Shown here piece after piece: positions 21,434-31,438 of a DNA stretch of 64,000 bases. Both the position numbers and the translations under genes were made by a program. The stretch is taken from positions 1 through 64,000 of the forward strand of contig CAZNPL010000001.1 of the NCBI GenBank assembly GCA_964574815.1, read 5' to 3'. The notes under the pieces are model-generated. The model worked only from the letters and a program-made list of their open reading frames with translations. It was not told the origin of the DNA and made no database searches. Each line of letters starts with the position of its first letter. The first letter of the stretch is position 1. This DNA is from CAZNPL01 sp964574815. GTDB lineage: Bacteria; Planctomycetota; Phycisphaerae; UBA1845.

Positions 21434-22141
21434 GTGAACCGGACACGGATTCTGGTAGTGGAGGACGACGCAGCCATCCGCGAGGGCGTGGTCGACGCCC
21501 TGCAGTTCCACGGCTACGCGACACTCGAAGCCGTTGATGGCCGCCGCGGTGCGGAGATCGCCCTGACCGCGACGTACGACCTCCTTCTATTGGACTTGGT
21601 CCTTCCCGGTTGCGACGGCCTGGACATTCTCGAACAACTGCGGGCCCTGCGACCGACGCAGCCGGTCATTATCCTGACGGCACGGTCTGAAGAGAAAGAC
21701 CGGATCCGCGGGCTTCGTCTCGGCGCCGACGACTACGTCGTCAAACCCTTCAGTATCGACGAGTTGCTGGCCCGCGTGGAGGCCGTCCTGCGCCGGTCCC
21801 CCGAACGCCCGAGCGATATCCGTACCGTCTGCTTCGACGGAGGCCGGGCCGATCTCGCGCGTTGCGAGGTGCTGTATGATGATGGCAAGTGCGTCTCACT
21901 CTCGCAGCGCGAAGGAGAACTGCTTCGCTATCTGGCCTGCAACCAGGGCCGCGCCATCTCCCGCGAGGAAATACTGTCGCGCGTCTGGCGTCTAGAACCG
22001 CGCGGCGTCTCGACGCGAACCATCGATGTTCATATCGGGCGCCTGCGCCAGAAGCTGCGTGACGATTCGTCACCACCCCGCATGCTCGTCACAGTTCATG
22101 GCCGCGGTTACATGTTCACTGGTGTCGAGGTCCTGTCGTGA
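21434..22141 (+). CDS. OmpR/PhoB-family response regulator
   Basis: 235 aa. The receiver domain opens TRILVVEDDAAIREG, with phosphoacceptor D54 in LLLDLVLPG and the conserved lysine in VVKPFSIDELLARV. The C-terminal winged helix (about 135-230) has RTIDVHIGRLRQKL and VHGRGYMF. GTG 21434 is preceded by AGGTGAT at 21424-21430; the frame is open further upstream, but only through palindrome sequence. The stop overlaps the start of the kinase gene (GTGA), so the pair is coupled. Position after the two VWA genes suggests, but does not prove, a regulatory link. Confidence 0.92.
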   Translation: MNRTRILVVEDDAAIREGVVDALQFHGYATLEAVDGRRGAEIALTATYDLLLLDLVLPGCDGLDILEQLRALRPTQPVIILTARSEEKDRIRGLRLGADDYVVKPFSIDELLARVEAVLRRSPERPSDIRTVCFDGGRADLARCEVLYDDGKCVSLSQREGELLRYLACNQGRAISREEILSRVWRLEPRGVSTRTIDVHIGRLRQKLRDDSSPPRMLVTVHGRGYMFTGVEVLS

Positions 22142-23982
22142 ATCGTCCCTGGCAGATATGGACCGTCTTCGGAGTTTCGCTCGCCCTTGTTCTGGCCGCC
22201 ATGGCGTGGGTCAGCCGCGTGACACTCCAACTGGATCGCTCCGAGCGCGACGCTCGACAGCGCGCCCTCCTCGAAGAGAACATCCGCCTGGCGCTCTGGA
22301 GGATGGACGCGGCCCTGTCGCCCCTGATCGCCGCGGAGAACGGCCGGCCCTATTTCGAGTACCGTTCGTTTTACACCCCCGAGCGCGCCTACACGAAGAT
22401 GTTCAACCAGTTGCTTCCGGACGAAATCCTCGTGCCGTCGCCGCTGTTGACGCAGCGTCCCCCCTACGTCCGACTGCACTTCCAGGTAACGCCGGATGAC
22501 GAACTGCACTCGCCTCAGGTCCCGACCGGAAACATGCGCGACCTCGCCGAATCGGCCTACGCAACGGGCGATACGCTCCGTGAGTCCGCCCGTCGGCTTC
22601 AAGATCTCGGGACGCTGCTCGATGTGCCGGAACTCCGTGAGCGCATGACCAGAGTCGAATCCTCGCTTCTCGCAGGTGCCGAGATCCTGCGGCCCGAACG
22701 GCGGATTGTGCGCCGCGACGACAGGGCACAAGGACTCCTTGCACAGAACCAGATGGAACAGATGCAACGCCGCAGCCAGCAGGAGCGAAGCGCGCGGGCC
22801 AAACAGATTTATGATAATACGCTGAACCAGGTGCAAGTGGCCCAGCAAACGTCCGCCAATTTGTACGATGAGACGCTCGAACCGCACCCAGCCGCCCAGC
22901 CGCCGGACGCTACCGCGGACCCATCCGGTGGGGCCCTCAGACCATTCTGGCTCGGCGACGCCCTCGTGCTGGCGCGCCGGGTCGTCACCAATGGCCAGGA
23001 CTATATCCAGGGCTGCTGGCTGGACTGGCCCGAGATCGAAAGGAAGCTGATCGAGGAGATCGGCGATCTGCTGCCCGCGGCACGGCTGGAGCCGGTTCGA
23101 TCGCCCGCGCCCTCCAATGGAACGCGCATGCTGGCCACCATCCCCGTTCGATTGATACCCGGTGACGTGCCCGGCGCCGTCGTCGAGCCGATGTCCCTTG
23201 CCCGCCTGTCGCTGACAATTGCCTGGGTGGGGGCGGTCGCGGCGGCCATCGCAATCGGCGCGCTTCTGCGCGGCACCGTGTCGCTCAGCGAACGGCGGGC
23301 GGCATTCGTCTCGGCCGTGACGCACGAACTTCGAACGCCGCTCACGTCGCTCGGCATGTACGCCGAGATGATGCGCAAGGGCATGATTCCCTCCGAAGAG
23401 AAGCGGCAACGCTATCTCGACACGATGAGCGCAGAAGTGCACCGGTTGCGACATTTGGTCAACAACGTCCTGACGTTCGGTCGCATGGAGCGCGGTGTAA
23501 AGGAACAGGATCGGCAGATCGTCACCTTGAACGAACTGATTGACAGAATCGGCGCGCGACTCGCGGAGCGGACCGAGCAGGCGGACATAAGACTTGCCGT
23601 GGACGCTGACGACAAGGTCCGGGATCGAGAGGTGAACGTCGACTCCGCGACCATCGAGCAGATCCTGTTTAATCTCGTGGACAACGCCTGCAAGTACGCC
23701 GGCTCAGCCGGGCAGCGGCTCGTTCACTGGGAGGTGTCGCTCGCGGAGGACGCGATCCACATGCGAATCCGCGACCACGGCCTCGGAATACCTCAAAGAG
23801 ACGCCAAACGCATCTTCAAAGCGTTCCGCAAGTCGGCCACCGAAGCCGCCCACACCGCGCCGGGTGTTGGCCTCGGGCTGTGTCTCAGCCGCCGTCTCGC
23901 CCGCGCCATGGGCGGCGACCTGCAACTTGAAACTTACGCCCCGGACGGCGCGAGCTTCCTGCTATCACTACCCCTCGAATAA
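22138..23982 (+). CDS. Membrane sensor histidine kinase
   Basis: 614 aa partner of the preceding regulator. TM1 lies at about residues 8-22. A large sensor region (about 25-355) follows with no recognised domain; it includes an Ala/Gln/Arg-rich helical stretch (about 205-240) and a Pro-rich linker. TM2 is at about 362-382 (TIAWVGAVAAAIAIGALL). The HisKA domain has H396 in VTHELRTPLTS. The HATPase domain shows the N box DNACKYA, G1 RDHGLGIP and G2 GVGLGLCLS. The start GTG overlaps the regulator stop. The sensor domain is longer than usual, and its signal is unknown. Confidence 0.9.
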   Translation: MNRPWQIWTVFGVSLALVLAAMAWVSRVTLQLDRSERDARQRALLEENIRLALWRMDAALSPLIAAENGRPYFEYRSFYTPERAYTKMFNQLLPDEILVPSPLLTQRPPYVRLHFQVTPDDELHSPQVPTGNMRDLAESAYATGDTLRESARRLQDLGTLLDVPELRERMTRVESSLLAGAEILRPERRIVRRDDRAQGLLAQNQMEQMQRRSQQERSARAKQIYDNTLNQVQVAQQTSANLYDETLEPHPAAQPPDATADPSGGALRPFWLGDALVLARRVVTNGQDYIQGCWLDWPEIERKLIEEIGDLLPAARLEPVRSPAPSNGTRMLATIPVRLIPGDVPGAVVEPMSLARLSLTIAWVGAVAAAIAIGALLRGTVSLSERRAAFVSAVTHELRTPLTSLGMYAEMMRKGMIPSEEKRQRYLDTMSAEVHRLRHLVNNVLTFGRMERGVKEQDRQIVTLNELIDRIGARLAERTEQADIRLAVDADDKVRDREVNVDSATIEQILFNLVDNACKYAGSAGQRLVHWEVSLAEDAIHMRIRDHGLGIPQRDAKRIFKAFRKSATEAAHTAPGVGLGLCLSRRLARAMGGDLQLETYAPDGASFLLSLPLE

Positions 23983-24114
23983 CGTACAAGGTACGAACGC
24001 GAGTCGCCCGTTCGCGCCGACTGTCGGAAGTTACACCAACTTTCTGCAGACCACGCCGCCTCACCCGTCGAAGGAAAGCACGCTACGTACCTTCGGTCAC
24101 GCAACTGCTTCGCT

Positions 24115-24786
24115 TTACCATGTCCCCGGAACAAGCCGATAGCGCACCCGCTCCGCGTACGCGCGGTAACCGGGCAAGTTTTCCATAAGAAAGAGATCTT
24201 CGATCCGCGTCCGCCGCCACAGCAGCAGACAAAACACGAGCGCCGGCACCCCCGAATACCACGACCCCAGCGCCAATGGGCTGGCCGCAAATCCCAGTAT
24301 ATACCCCGCGTAACCCGGGTGCCGCACAACGCCGTACGGACCCCGCGTCACCACCGCATGCCCCCGCTCCTCCTGAATCCGCACCAGCGCCGAAAAGAAC
24401 GGATTCACCACCATCGACCACAAACCCAACCCGAACCCGGCCGCCACGCCGCAAAGCCCCGCCATGCGCAAACCAACCGCCAGCCCGTCCGACCAGTGCA
24501 ACCGCCCGACGTCCAGACCGGCCACGACCAGATGGGCCGCGATCAGCACCTTCATCGGCCCGACGTCGCCCGTGTCCTTCGCCCCCGGCCCCGGCCGCAT
24601 CCGCTCCCGCACCAGCCCCGGTTCCAGCAACAGCATCGCCATCACCGAACCCACCGCGACAATACCCACATAAGCCCAGACAAAAGGCAGATCCAACCGC
24701 CCAGCCGAAACAAACACAACCGCCCCCATCACTGCGGGCGTGATCAAACTCAACAGAAGGACTTTCCACTGACGAACGGGTTTCAT
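24115..24786 (-). CDS. ICMT/PEMT-like integral membrane methyltransferase
   Basis: 223 aa with about five hydrophobic segments. The C-terminal half carries the signature of the isoprenylcysteine/phospholipid methyltransferase family: GPYGVVRHPGYAGYI, then ED..L.ENLPGYRAYAERVRYRLVPG. Bacterial members methylate unknown small or lipid substrates in the membrane using SAM; the true substrate here is not readable. ATG 24786 follows a GGA-containing stretch. It lies downstream of and parallel to the zinc-ribbon gene (22-base gap), so the two may share a transcript. Confidence 0.8.
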   Translation of the reverse strand: MKPVRQWKVLLLSLITPAVMGAVVFVSAGRLDLPFVWAYVGIVAVGSVMAMLLLEPGLVRERMRPGPGAKDTGDVGPMKVLIAAHLVVAGLDVGRLHWSDGLAVGLRMAGLCGVAAGFGLGLWSMVVNPFFSALVRIQEERGHAVVTRGPYGVVRHPGYAGYILGFAASPLALGSWYSGVPALVFCLLLWRRTRIEDLFLMENLPGYRAYAERVRYRLVPGTW

Positions 24787-24808
24787 TTTTGACTGCCTCG
24801 GCTCCTCT

Positions 24809-25414
24809 TCAGTGTTGGTCAGTGGTCACTTCGGTGCGCGCATTCGAGATGCGTTCATTGATCTGCCCGGCGCATCGTTCCGCCTCCGCCGGCGTCCGAA
24901 ACATCTTGTAATCACCGCCGAATGTGACGACCCGGCGCTCCCGCTTGAGATGCACGGTGAGGCTGCCCACGTTGGCCGAAGCGCGGGTGATATTTGTCCA
25001 TGGAATAAGCTCGTTCCGTTTGTGGGGCAAGTTCACCAGCAGACCGTCCGTCGTCACTGCGATCTTGAGATCCCCGCGACGCAGCCGCATGATGATCCAG
25101 ATGACATACGCAACGCACAGAAGCGGGATCAGGAACATGAGAGCGCTGACCAGGTGCAAGGGCGATGACGGTAAACGGAATGGGAAACACGAGAAGTAGT
25201 CAATGCCGCCCCACAACATCCAGGCGACAAACGGCACCAACAGTACGATCCAGCGCGGCGGCATGGGAACACGATAGAGCGCGCACCGCTCGTCGTAACG
25301 AAGCCCGCATTCAGGACACGCATACTCGGCCGGAAGCCCCCGCAGGGAATACCCGCAACGAACGCACCTCGTGAAAGGGGCTCCCGTCTGCAGCTTCTCA
25401 ACCTCGAGAGTCAT
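24809..25414 (-). CDS. Zinc-ribbon membrane protein (CxxCGYxLRG type)
   Basis: 201 aa from ATG 25414; an in-frame ATG at 25495 would give 228 aa, with further cysteines in the extension. The N-terminal zinc ribbon reads CVRCGYSLRGLP...CPECG. Two transmembrane helices follow (PRWIVLLVPFVAWMLWGG; a second ending CVAYVIWIIMRL). The C-terminal soluble domain of about 80 residues has a PH-like look (VTTDGLLVNLP, IPWTNITRASANVGSLTVHL). The ribbon motif recurs in the protein at 36525 and, from general knowledge, is common in Planctomycetota. Function is unknown; no ribosome site settles the start. Confidence 0.65.
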   Translation of the reverse strand: MTLEVEKLQTGAPFTRCVRCGYSLRGLPAEYACPECGLRYDERCALYRVPMPPRWIVLLVPFVAWMLWGGIDYFSCFPFRLPSSPLHLVSALMFLIPLLCVAYVIWIIMRLRRGDLKIAVTTDGLLVNLPHKRNELIPWTNITRASANVGSLTVHLKRERRVVTFGGDYKMFRTPAEAERCAGQINERISNARTEVTTDQH

Positions 25415-25574
25415 GACGTCATTATAACTCTGCGGCAGCGTCTCCACTGCGCCCGATTCCGGCCACTTGCAGCCGCACGGGGTGCACGGGCTCATATTGC
25501 ACGACCACGAAATCCGTCAATAATGGTGGTTGTTCCGTGGCTCACGCAAGGCCCGCGTCCAACGGAGAATGGCC

Positions 25575-27182
25575 ATGTTGCTCAGACAACTCTTGCTCGC
25601 CCCCGTGTTCCCGATCACATGCGTCGCGACAATGGGCGTCACGGCGCCCCCCCGCGACGATGACACGACGCGCTCACTTTCGAATGCGAAGTACGTGGAA
25701 CTCGTGTCACTGCGAGAAGCAGCGGACTCCAGACACGTTGCGCCGATCGCTGGCCCCGACGGTAAAACCTGGTATCGGGAACCGGAAGCCGGTGCGGACC
25801 TTCGCCATCTGCGACTCGAAGACACCTCCATTCTGCCCTGGCACGGAACCGACCCCAAGCAATTCGCCGTCACTCTGCAGGTCAAGGCCTCGTATCAGAA
25901 CGCGCTCGCGGAATGGACGACGCGGCGGATCGGAGATCCTGTAGGCGTAGTCTTGGGTGGCAGGCTTCGCGGCGTAAATCCGCTGGAGGTTCGTCTGCGT
26001 GAGACATTCATCATCCCGCCGTTTGACTCCTTTGAGGAGGCACAACGAGTTTGTGCGGCCGTCATGGCAGGCGGGGACGTCGAGCGCGCGACTGCGGACC
26101 TGGCGGCCCAACGAAACGAGTGCGAGCGTATTTGCACGGCCGTCTGCGCCGGCGGAGAAGGTTACGAGGAAGCGCTCGCAGAACTGAGAGCAGAGGCCGA
26201 GGCTGATCTGGACGAATTGAGAGCCGAGTACGAGCGAGCGCAGGCGGAGATCACGGATGTGGATACGCGGCATGCGGGCCCTGATGTGCCACCCATTGAG
26301 TTTGAGATCGTCTCGCTCAGCAGGACCCGCGATGCCAGACATACGCAACGGGTCGAAGCACCCGACGGCGACTCATGGTACTGCGACCCGGTCCCCGGTC
26401 TCAATTCGAGCCATTGCATCATGAAAGCGATTCACGCGTCACGCACCGGCGCCGACGGGTTTCGCGCTGTTCTTAAAGCGGACCACGTTCAGAGGTTTGC
26501 GCAGTGGTGCCGTGAGCGGCGAGACCGACACTTCGGTATTGTCCTTGAAAAATCCCTGGTGCATGTGGGCCGGATGTCCGGCATCCTCGTCGATGAGCTC
26601 AACCGTCTGAAAATTGTCCCGGATTCGTCACCGCCGAATCTGCCCGAGACCAGCGTTGGGACAGACACTGCGGCACCCGTTGAATCGCCTCATATCGAAT
26701 TCAGAGTCGAGGAAGAACCGTATCTAGGGGACGTCCTCGTCGTCTCGCCCGATTACCTGCAAGTCGTTTCCCTGCGGCGGGCGAAAGACGCGACGCATCG
26801 CGAGGCGATCGTCGGTCCTGCGGGCGAGACCTGGTATCGTGAGCAGACCCCTGGAATCGGCATTCTACACTTGATGTTCCACGACGCTTTCGTGGAATTA
26901 ACCGAGCCGTCGGGCAGTCCAACGATACGCATCCCGATCGCGGAGGAACACCGCGACCGAGTGCGGTCGTGGACCGCGCAGCGGATCGGCCAACCCGTTG
27001 GCGTGATCCTTGATGGAAAGCTGATCTGGGCAGGCGCTCGGACGGCACCCCTAACGGGTTCGGTGACAATTCCTGAGTTCGCAAGCCTGGAAGATGCCCT
27101 GCGACAGTGTGCCGCCATTCGAGTCGCGGGCGACGAGCAAGCAGCTAAGGAGGAGTTCGAACGGATGCTCGGGAAACCGTGA
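25575..27182 (+). CDS. Exported protein with three SecDF P1-head-like repeats
   Basis: 535 aa with a signal peptide at the N-terminus (MLLRQLLLAPVFPITCVA). ATG 25575 has GGAGA 6 bases upstream; ATG 25569 and TTG 25530 are less likely. Three related units follow, at about residues 38-165, 240-355 and 395-530. Units 1 and 3 run SLR-x-A-x-D-x-x-H, then GP-x-G-x-TWYRE, a region ending RIG-PVGV-L-G-L, then IP-F-S-E-A---CAA. Unit 2 is more diverged. This resembles the P1-head fold of the SecD translocase subunit (substrate/strand, AIVLDGKV, then EEA helix). There is no SecD membrane part. Units 1 and 2 are linked by an acidic coiled coil (about 190-235). Function unknown. Confidence 0.6.
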   Translation: MLLRQLLLAPVFPITCVATMGVTAPPRDDDTTRSLSNAKYVELVSLREAADSRHVAPIAGPDGKTWYREPEAGADLRHLRLEDTSILPWHGTDPKQFAVTLQVKASYQNALAEWTTRRIGDPVGVVLGGRLRGVNPLEVRLRETFIIPPFDSFEEAQRVCAAVMAGGDVERATADLAAQRNECERICTAVCAGGEGYEEALAELRAEAEADLDELRAEYERAQAEITDVDTRHAGPDVPPIEFEIVSLSRTRDARHTQRVEAPDGDSWYCDPVPGLNSSHCIMKAIHASRTGADGFRAVLKADHVQRFAQWCRERRDRHFGIVLEKSLVHVGRMSGILVDELNRLKIVPDSSPPNLPETSVGTDTAAPVESPHIEFRVEEEPYLGDVLVVSPDYLQVVSLRRAKDATHREAIVGPAGETWYREQTPGIGILHLMFHDAFVELTEPSGSPTIRIPIAEEHRDRVRSWTAQRIGQPVGVILDGKLIWAGARTAPLTGSVTIPEFASLEDALRQCAAIRVAGDEQAAKEEFERMLGKP

Positions 27183-27236
27183 ACCGCCGCGAGAAGCCGA
27201 GGCCCTGGATCCAGTGTGTGGGGGTGCGGGTGCCGT

Positions 27237-28424
27237 CTAATCGACCGCCTGGAGCGTCACCGGAACCGTCACACGCCTCCCCTGCCGATCGACCACGACG
27301 TCCACCGTGTCGCCGATCTCGTATCGCTCCAGCGCGTTGAGCAACGCGTCGCTGTCAGGCGTCGGCGTGTCGCCGACCTGCACGATGATGTCACCCATCT
27401 CCACGCCCTCGCGCGTCGTGTACGTGGGACGCAGGCCGGCCTGCTCGGCCGCGCTCCCCTCGGCCACGCTCACAATGAGAACCCCATCAATCCCGTAACG
27501 CTTCGCCTGCCAGTCGTCCAGGATGTTCACGCCCAGCCCGGGCCGAATCACTTTCCCATGAGAAATCAACTGCGGCACGACCCGGTTGATCGTGTCCACC
27601 GGAACCGCAAACCCGATCCCCGCGCTGGCGCCCGTCTGGCTGTAGATCGCCGTGTTCATCCCGATCAGTCGCCCCGCGCTGTCCAGCAGCGGGCCGCCCG
27701 AGTTGCCCGGGTTGATCGCCGCATCGGTCTGAATGACCCCCTGGATCGTCCGGCCTGATACCGCCTCGATCTCGCGGTTCAAAGCGCTCAGCACGCCGGT
27801 CGTCAGCGTGAAGTCCAGCCCGAAAGGATTGCCGATCGCAAACACCTTCTGCCCCACCCGCAAATTGTGCGACACCCCTACGTTGACCGGCACGAGCTTG
27901 TCCACCGGTGCATCGATACGCAGCACCGCGATGTCCTTGTCCGCCCAGTAACCGGTCAGCGAGGCCTCGTACGTCGTGTTGTCCGGCAGCGTCACCAGGC
28001 ACCGCGACGCCCCCTGAATCACGTGGAAATTCGTCACCACGTGCCCCGACTCGTCCCAGATAAACCCCGAGCCGGTGCCCGTCTCCAAATAAGGCCGATA
28101 ACCCAGCCACGTCCGCTGGGCTCGCTGGATCACCGGACTGACGTACACCACCGACTTCGAGCACGCCTCGAACAGCTCGATCGTCGCCTGCTCGTCCGCG
28201 GCCAGATCCCCCCGAGCCACCACCGGCCGAGGCTCCACCTGCGGCCGACCGCCCAATCCGACGTATCCCCGAAGAACCAGTGCCAACGCCACCAGCCCCA
28301 AGGCCGCGGCCAGAATGAGGCTCGGCACCATCGGGCTGCGCCGCGCCGGCGGTCGATGCAAACCGCCCGGATAACCGCCGAAATCCCCGCTACCGTAACC
28401 GAATGGACCGCCTTCCGACGTCAT
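27237..28424 (-). CDS. HtrA/DegS-type membrane-anchored serine protease
   Basis: 395 aa. A Gly/Pro-rich cytoplasmic N-terminus is followed by one transmembrane anchor (about residues 33-52). The trypsin-like domain has H134 in NFHVIQG, the aspartate in DKDIAVLRID and S242 in NPGNSGGPLLDS. One C-terminal PDZ domain follows (about 295-390, MGDIIVQVGDTPTPDS). This family degrades or senses misfolded envelope proteins. A single PDZ and an N-terminal anchor resemble DegS rather than DegP. It is convergent with the P1-head-like gene. A second S1C protease lies at 60415. Confidence 0.9.
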   Translation of the reverse strand: MTSEGGPFGYGSGDFGGYPGGLHRPPARRSPMVPSLILAAALGLVALALVLRGYVGLGGRPQVEPRPVVARGDLAADEQATIELFEACSKSVVYVSPVIQRAQRTWLGYRPYLETGTGSGFIWDESGHVVTNFHVIQGASRCLVTLPDNTTYEASLTGYWADKDIAVLRIDAPVDKLVPVNVGVSHNLRVGQKVFAIGNPFGLDFTLTTGVLSALNREIEAVSGRTIQGVIQTDAAINPGNSGGPLLDSAGRLIGMNTAIYSQTGASAGIGFAVPVDTINRVVPQLISHGKVIRPGLGVNILDDWQAKRYGIDGVLIVSVAEGSAAEQAGLRPTYTTREGVEMGDIIVQVGDTPTPDSDALLNALERYEIGDTVDVVVDRQGRRVTVPVTLQAVD

Positions 28425-28772
28425 GGTTGAGCCGCGCCCACGTTGCCAACGCTCATCCCCCGGCCATGCCGGCGGCGAGCGAAACCGATCCGATCCCCAC
28501 TAAATGCCCCCGAATCTAACGATATCGAGACCCGTGTCCACGATAAGTCACCCGCCACCCGTCTTACGGGCCCGCACACTTCGCCCCCCCGATCGCGACC
28601 AATTCTTCCACGTACTTGATCCGTGTCCCCACGTCCGATCACCTCGGTTCTCTGATCCCTCCGGGCTGACGCCATCGATGGTGTGTGTAGAATCATAAGG
28701 TGGCGTTCGCTAATGCAGGACACCGGCCGGGCCGACCGGAGCGCGAGGTGAAGCCGCCCGGGAGCACGTAGC
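28425..28772. other. Divergent spacer between the HtrA gene and aroF
   Basis: 348 bases containing the 5' regions of both genes. The aroF side holds a plausible promoter (28666-28693). I see no palindrome family or small gene here. Confidence 0.5.
28666..28693 (+). promoter_or_regulatory. Candidate sigma-70 promoter of aroF
   Basis: CTGACG at 28666-28671 and TAGAAT at 28688-28693 are separated by 16 bases, about 80 bases before the aroF start. The match is 4/6 and 5/6 to the E. coli consensus, so this is only a suggestion. Confidence 0.35.
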
Positions 28773-29798
<1,026 letters not shown>

Positions 29799-29825
29799 GA
29801 AGTCATCCCTTGCGGCCATGTGAAG

Positions 29826-30059
29826 TCAATCGCGCGTCGCCTCGAGATCGTATTTGATAACCTCGACAGGACACTCCAACGCCGCGTCCTTGATTTGTTG
29901 CGAGCGCTCTTCAACAAACGCCGGATCGAGCGCCTCCGGCCGCACCTCGCAGGTATCTTCCGTGACGTGAAAAACCAGCGGCGCAGTCTCCTCGCACGCA
30001 TCGCACACGATGCACCCCTCCTCAATCCAAACCCGCGTAACGCGTTCCCGATCCATCAT
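29826..30059 (-). CDS. Small [4Fe-4S] ferredoxin
   Basis: 77 aa starting with the double ATG at 30059/30056. Cluster ligands are visible as GCIVCDACEETAP (CxxCxxC) near residues 16-22 and the fourth cysteine in LECPVEVI near residue 63, so one [4Fe-4S] cluster is expected. The frame runs open upstream to 30386, but that part translates the GGGTGGCCCAC palindrome and is not considered coding. It is convergent with aroF (27-base gap). Redox partner unknown. Confidence 0.8.
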   Translation of the reverse strand: MMDRERVTRVWIEEGCIVCDACEETAPLVFHVTEDTCEVRPEALDPAFVEERSQQIKDAALECPVEVIKYDLEATRD

Positions 30060-30434
30060 TGCTGTCTGAGGTCGAAAGGTGCGTGGCCAACTGCCGACAA
30101 GCGAAGTCGACGAACATAACACGAGCCCGCATTCACCATGATCCTCCGGCCTCAAAATCATGATAACACACAACGAACCGAATGGCAGGATTCCAGGCGA
30201 GAACTCAAAGCGTAACTGGCACCACAGGACCCCCCGTCTCGCGAGCCGCCGTTCTGCGTGCCAGAGGTCCGCCGGGTGGCCCACCTCCTCAGGAGGTGGG
30301 CTCGCGATTCGACCGCAATTCCCTCGCCAAACCGCGCGACGTGCCCCTCCTACGCAGTACGCGATGAGCGAGGGTGCCATGGGCAAGCGGAGCCGCCAAC
30401 AGCGGCGGAGCTTGCCCGTGCGACCCGTTCTTGC
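30060..30434. repeat. Spacer holding GGGTGGCCCAC palindrome family, copy 2
   Basis: The element begins GCCGGGTGGCCCAC at 30272. Its stem arms are CCCACCTCCT / AGGAGGTGGG, then CTCGCGATTCGACC. The homology with the 33674 copy continues to about 30430: GTGCCCCTCC, CGCAGTACGCGATGAGCGAG and, after an inserted stretch, CTTGCCCGTGC. The rest of this 375-base spacer shows no gene. Confidence 0.75.
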
Positions 30435-31337
30435 TTACAACTCCATGATACCCCGAACGAGTCGACCGGGCGGAACCACGAGCCGTATCGCACGTCGCCT
30501 AATGCTCAGCTCCAGCGGCAACTCCCCCGCCGCCTCCCCGTCAATCTCCACCGGCACGGATTCCTCGGCCGTAATCGTCACACGCTCGCCGCGACGATAG
30601 ACCGTGTGCACCGATTCGACATGACGTCGTAGCACCACACTCACCGCATGCAGGCACAACCGACCGAAGTTCCCGCAACGCAGTACACACACATCCAACA
30701 ACCCGTCGTCCCAGACCGCGTCCCGCAACAGACGCAGCCCGATCGAGTAACGAGACATCACGCCGACGAACGCAAGACCCCGATCCTCAGACACCAAAGA
30801 GCCATCGACTTCCACCCGAATCACCGGAAAGCCATAGCTCCAGGCCGTCTTCAACATCGGCCCGAAATAACTCAGATGCGATATGTGCCCCCGCCGCTCC
30901 TCGGCAAGTCGCCTCGCGACGGCCCCATCGAATCCAACCCCGGCCACGATCAGAAAACATCGCCCATTAGCCAGGCCCGCATCCACCGCACAAACCCGCC
31001 CCCGCTGAATCGTCTCCACCACACGCGAAGCACACGCCGACAGGCCCAACTCGTGTGCGATCACGTTCTCCGTGCCCGCGGGAACAATAAGGATCGGAAC
31101 TGCCCGGCCCACAAGCCCCTCGGCCACTTCACGCACGGTGCCGTCGCCCCCGACAGCCAGAACCACCGCCGTGTCCTCAGCGACCGCCTGTGCCAGCCGC
31201 GTCGCGTCGCCCGGTCCGCTGGTTACCTTAACGATCAATTCTCCACCGGAGTCGGCCAGCCGCCGACGGACCTCGTCCATCAGGCCATGGCCGCTCCCGC
31301 GGCCCGAAGTCGGATTGACGATGGCCACCACACGCAT
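30435..31337 (-). CDS. Diacylglycerol kinase-family lipid kinase
   Basis: 300 aa, DagK/YegS/sphingosine-kinase fold. The N-terminal catalytic domain has VAIVNPTSGRGSG (nucleotide loop), the family motif VLAVGGDGTVREVAEGL and IPAGTENVIAHELGL-type text. The C-terminal beta-rich domain ends with LVVPPGRLVRGI. It likely phosphorylates a lipid such as diacylglycerol at the membrane; the lipid is not readable. ATG 31337 is the natural start. It is divergent from rluD (about 100 bases). Confidence 0.88.
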   Translation of the reverse strand: MRVVAIVNPTSGRGSGHGLMDEVRRRLADSGGELIVKVTSGPGDATRLAQAVAEDTAVVLAVGGDGTVREVAEGLVGRAVPILIVPAGTENVIAHELGLSACASRVVETIQRGRVCAVDAGLANGRCFLIVAGVGFDGAVARRLAEERRGHISHLSYFGPMLKTAWSYGFPVIRVEVDGSLVSEDRGLAFVGVMSRYSIGLRLLRDAVWDDGLLDVCVLRCGNFGRLCLHAVSVVLRRHVESVHTVYRRGERVTITAEESVPVEIDGEAAGELPLELSIRRRAIRLVVPPGRLVRGIMEL

Positions 31338-31438
31338 CCCAGATTCATCTCACCGTGCTCGGCCAGCACCTCGCCCCGGTACGTCTGGCGCGCCTCCGCC
31401 TTGAAAGCGACGCAAAATCACCCTAGAACCCTCTAAAC

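Noticed and set aside
22108..23454. 448-codon open frame antisense to the histidine kinase
   Set aside because: The kinase motifs are complete on the plus strand; no signal supports the antisense frame.
29826..30386. Extended 186-residue form of the ferredoxin
   Set aside because: The extension translates the intergenic palindrome element; the family starts at the double ATG.
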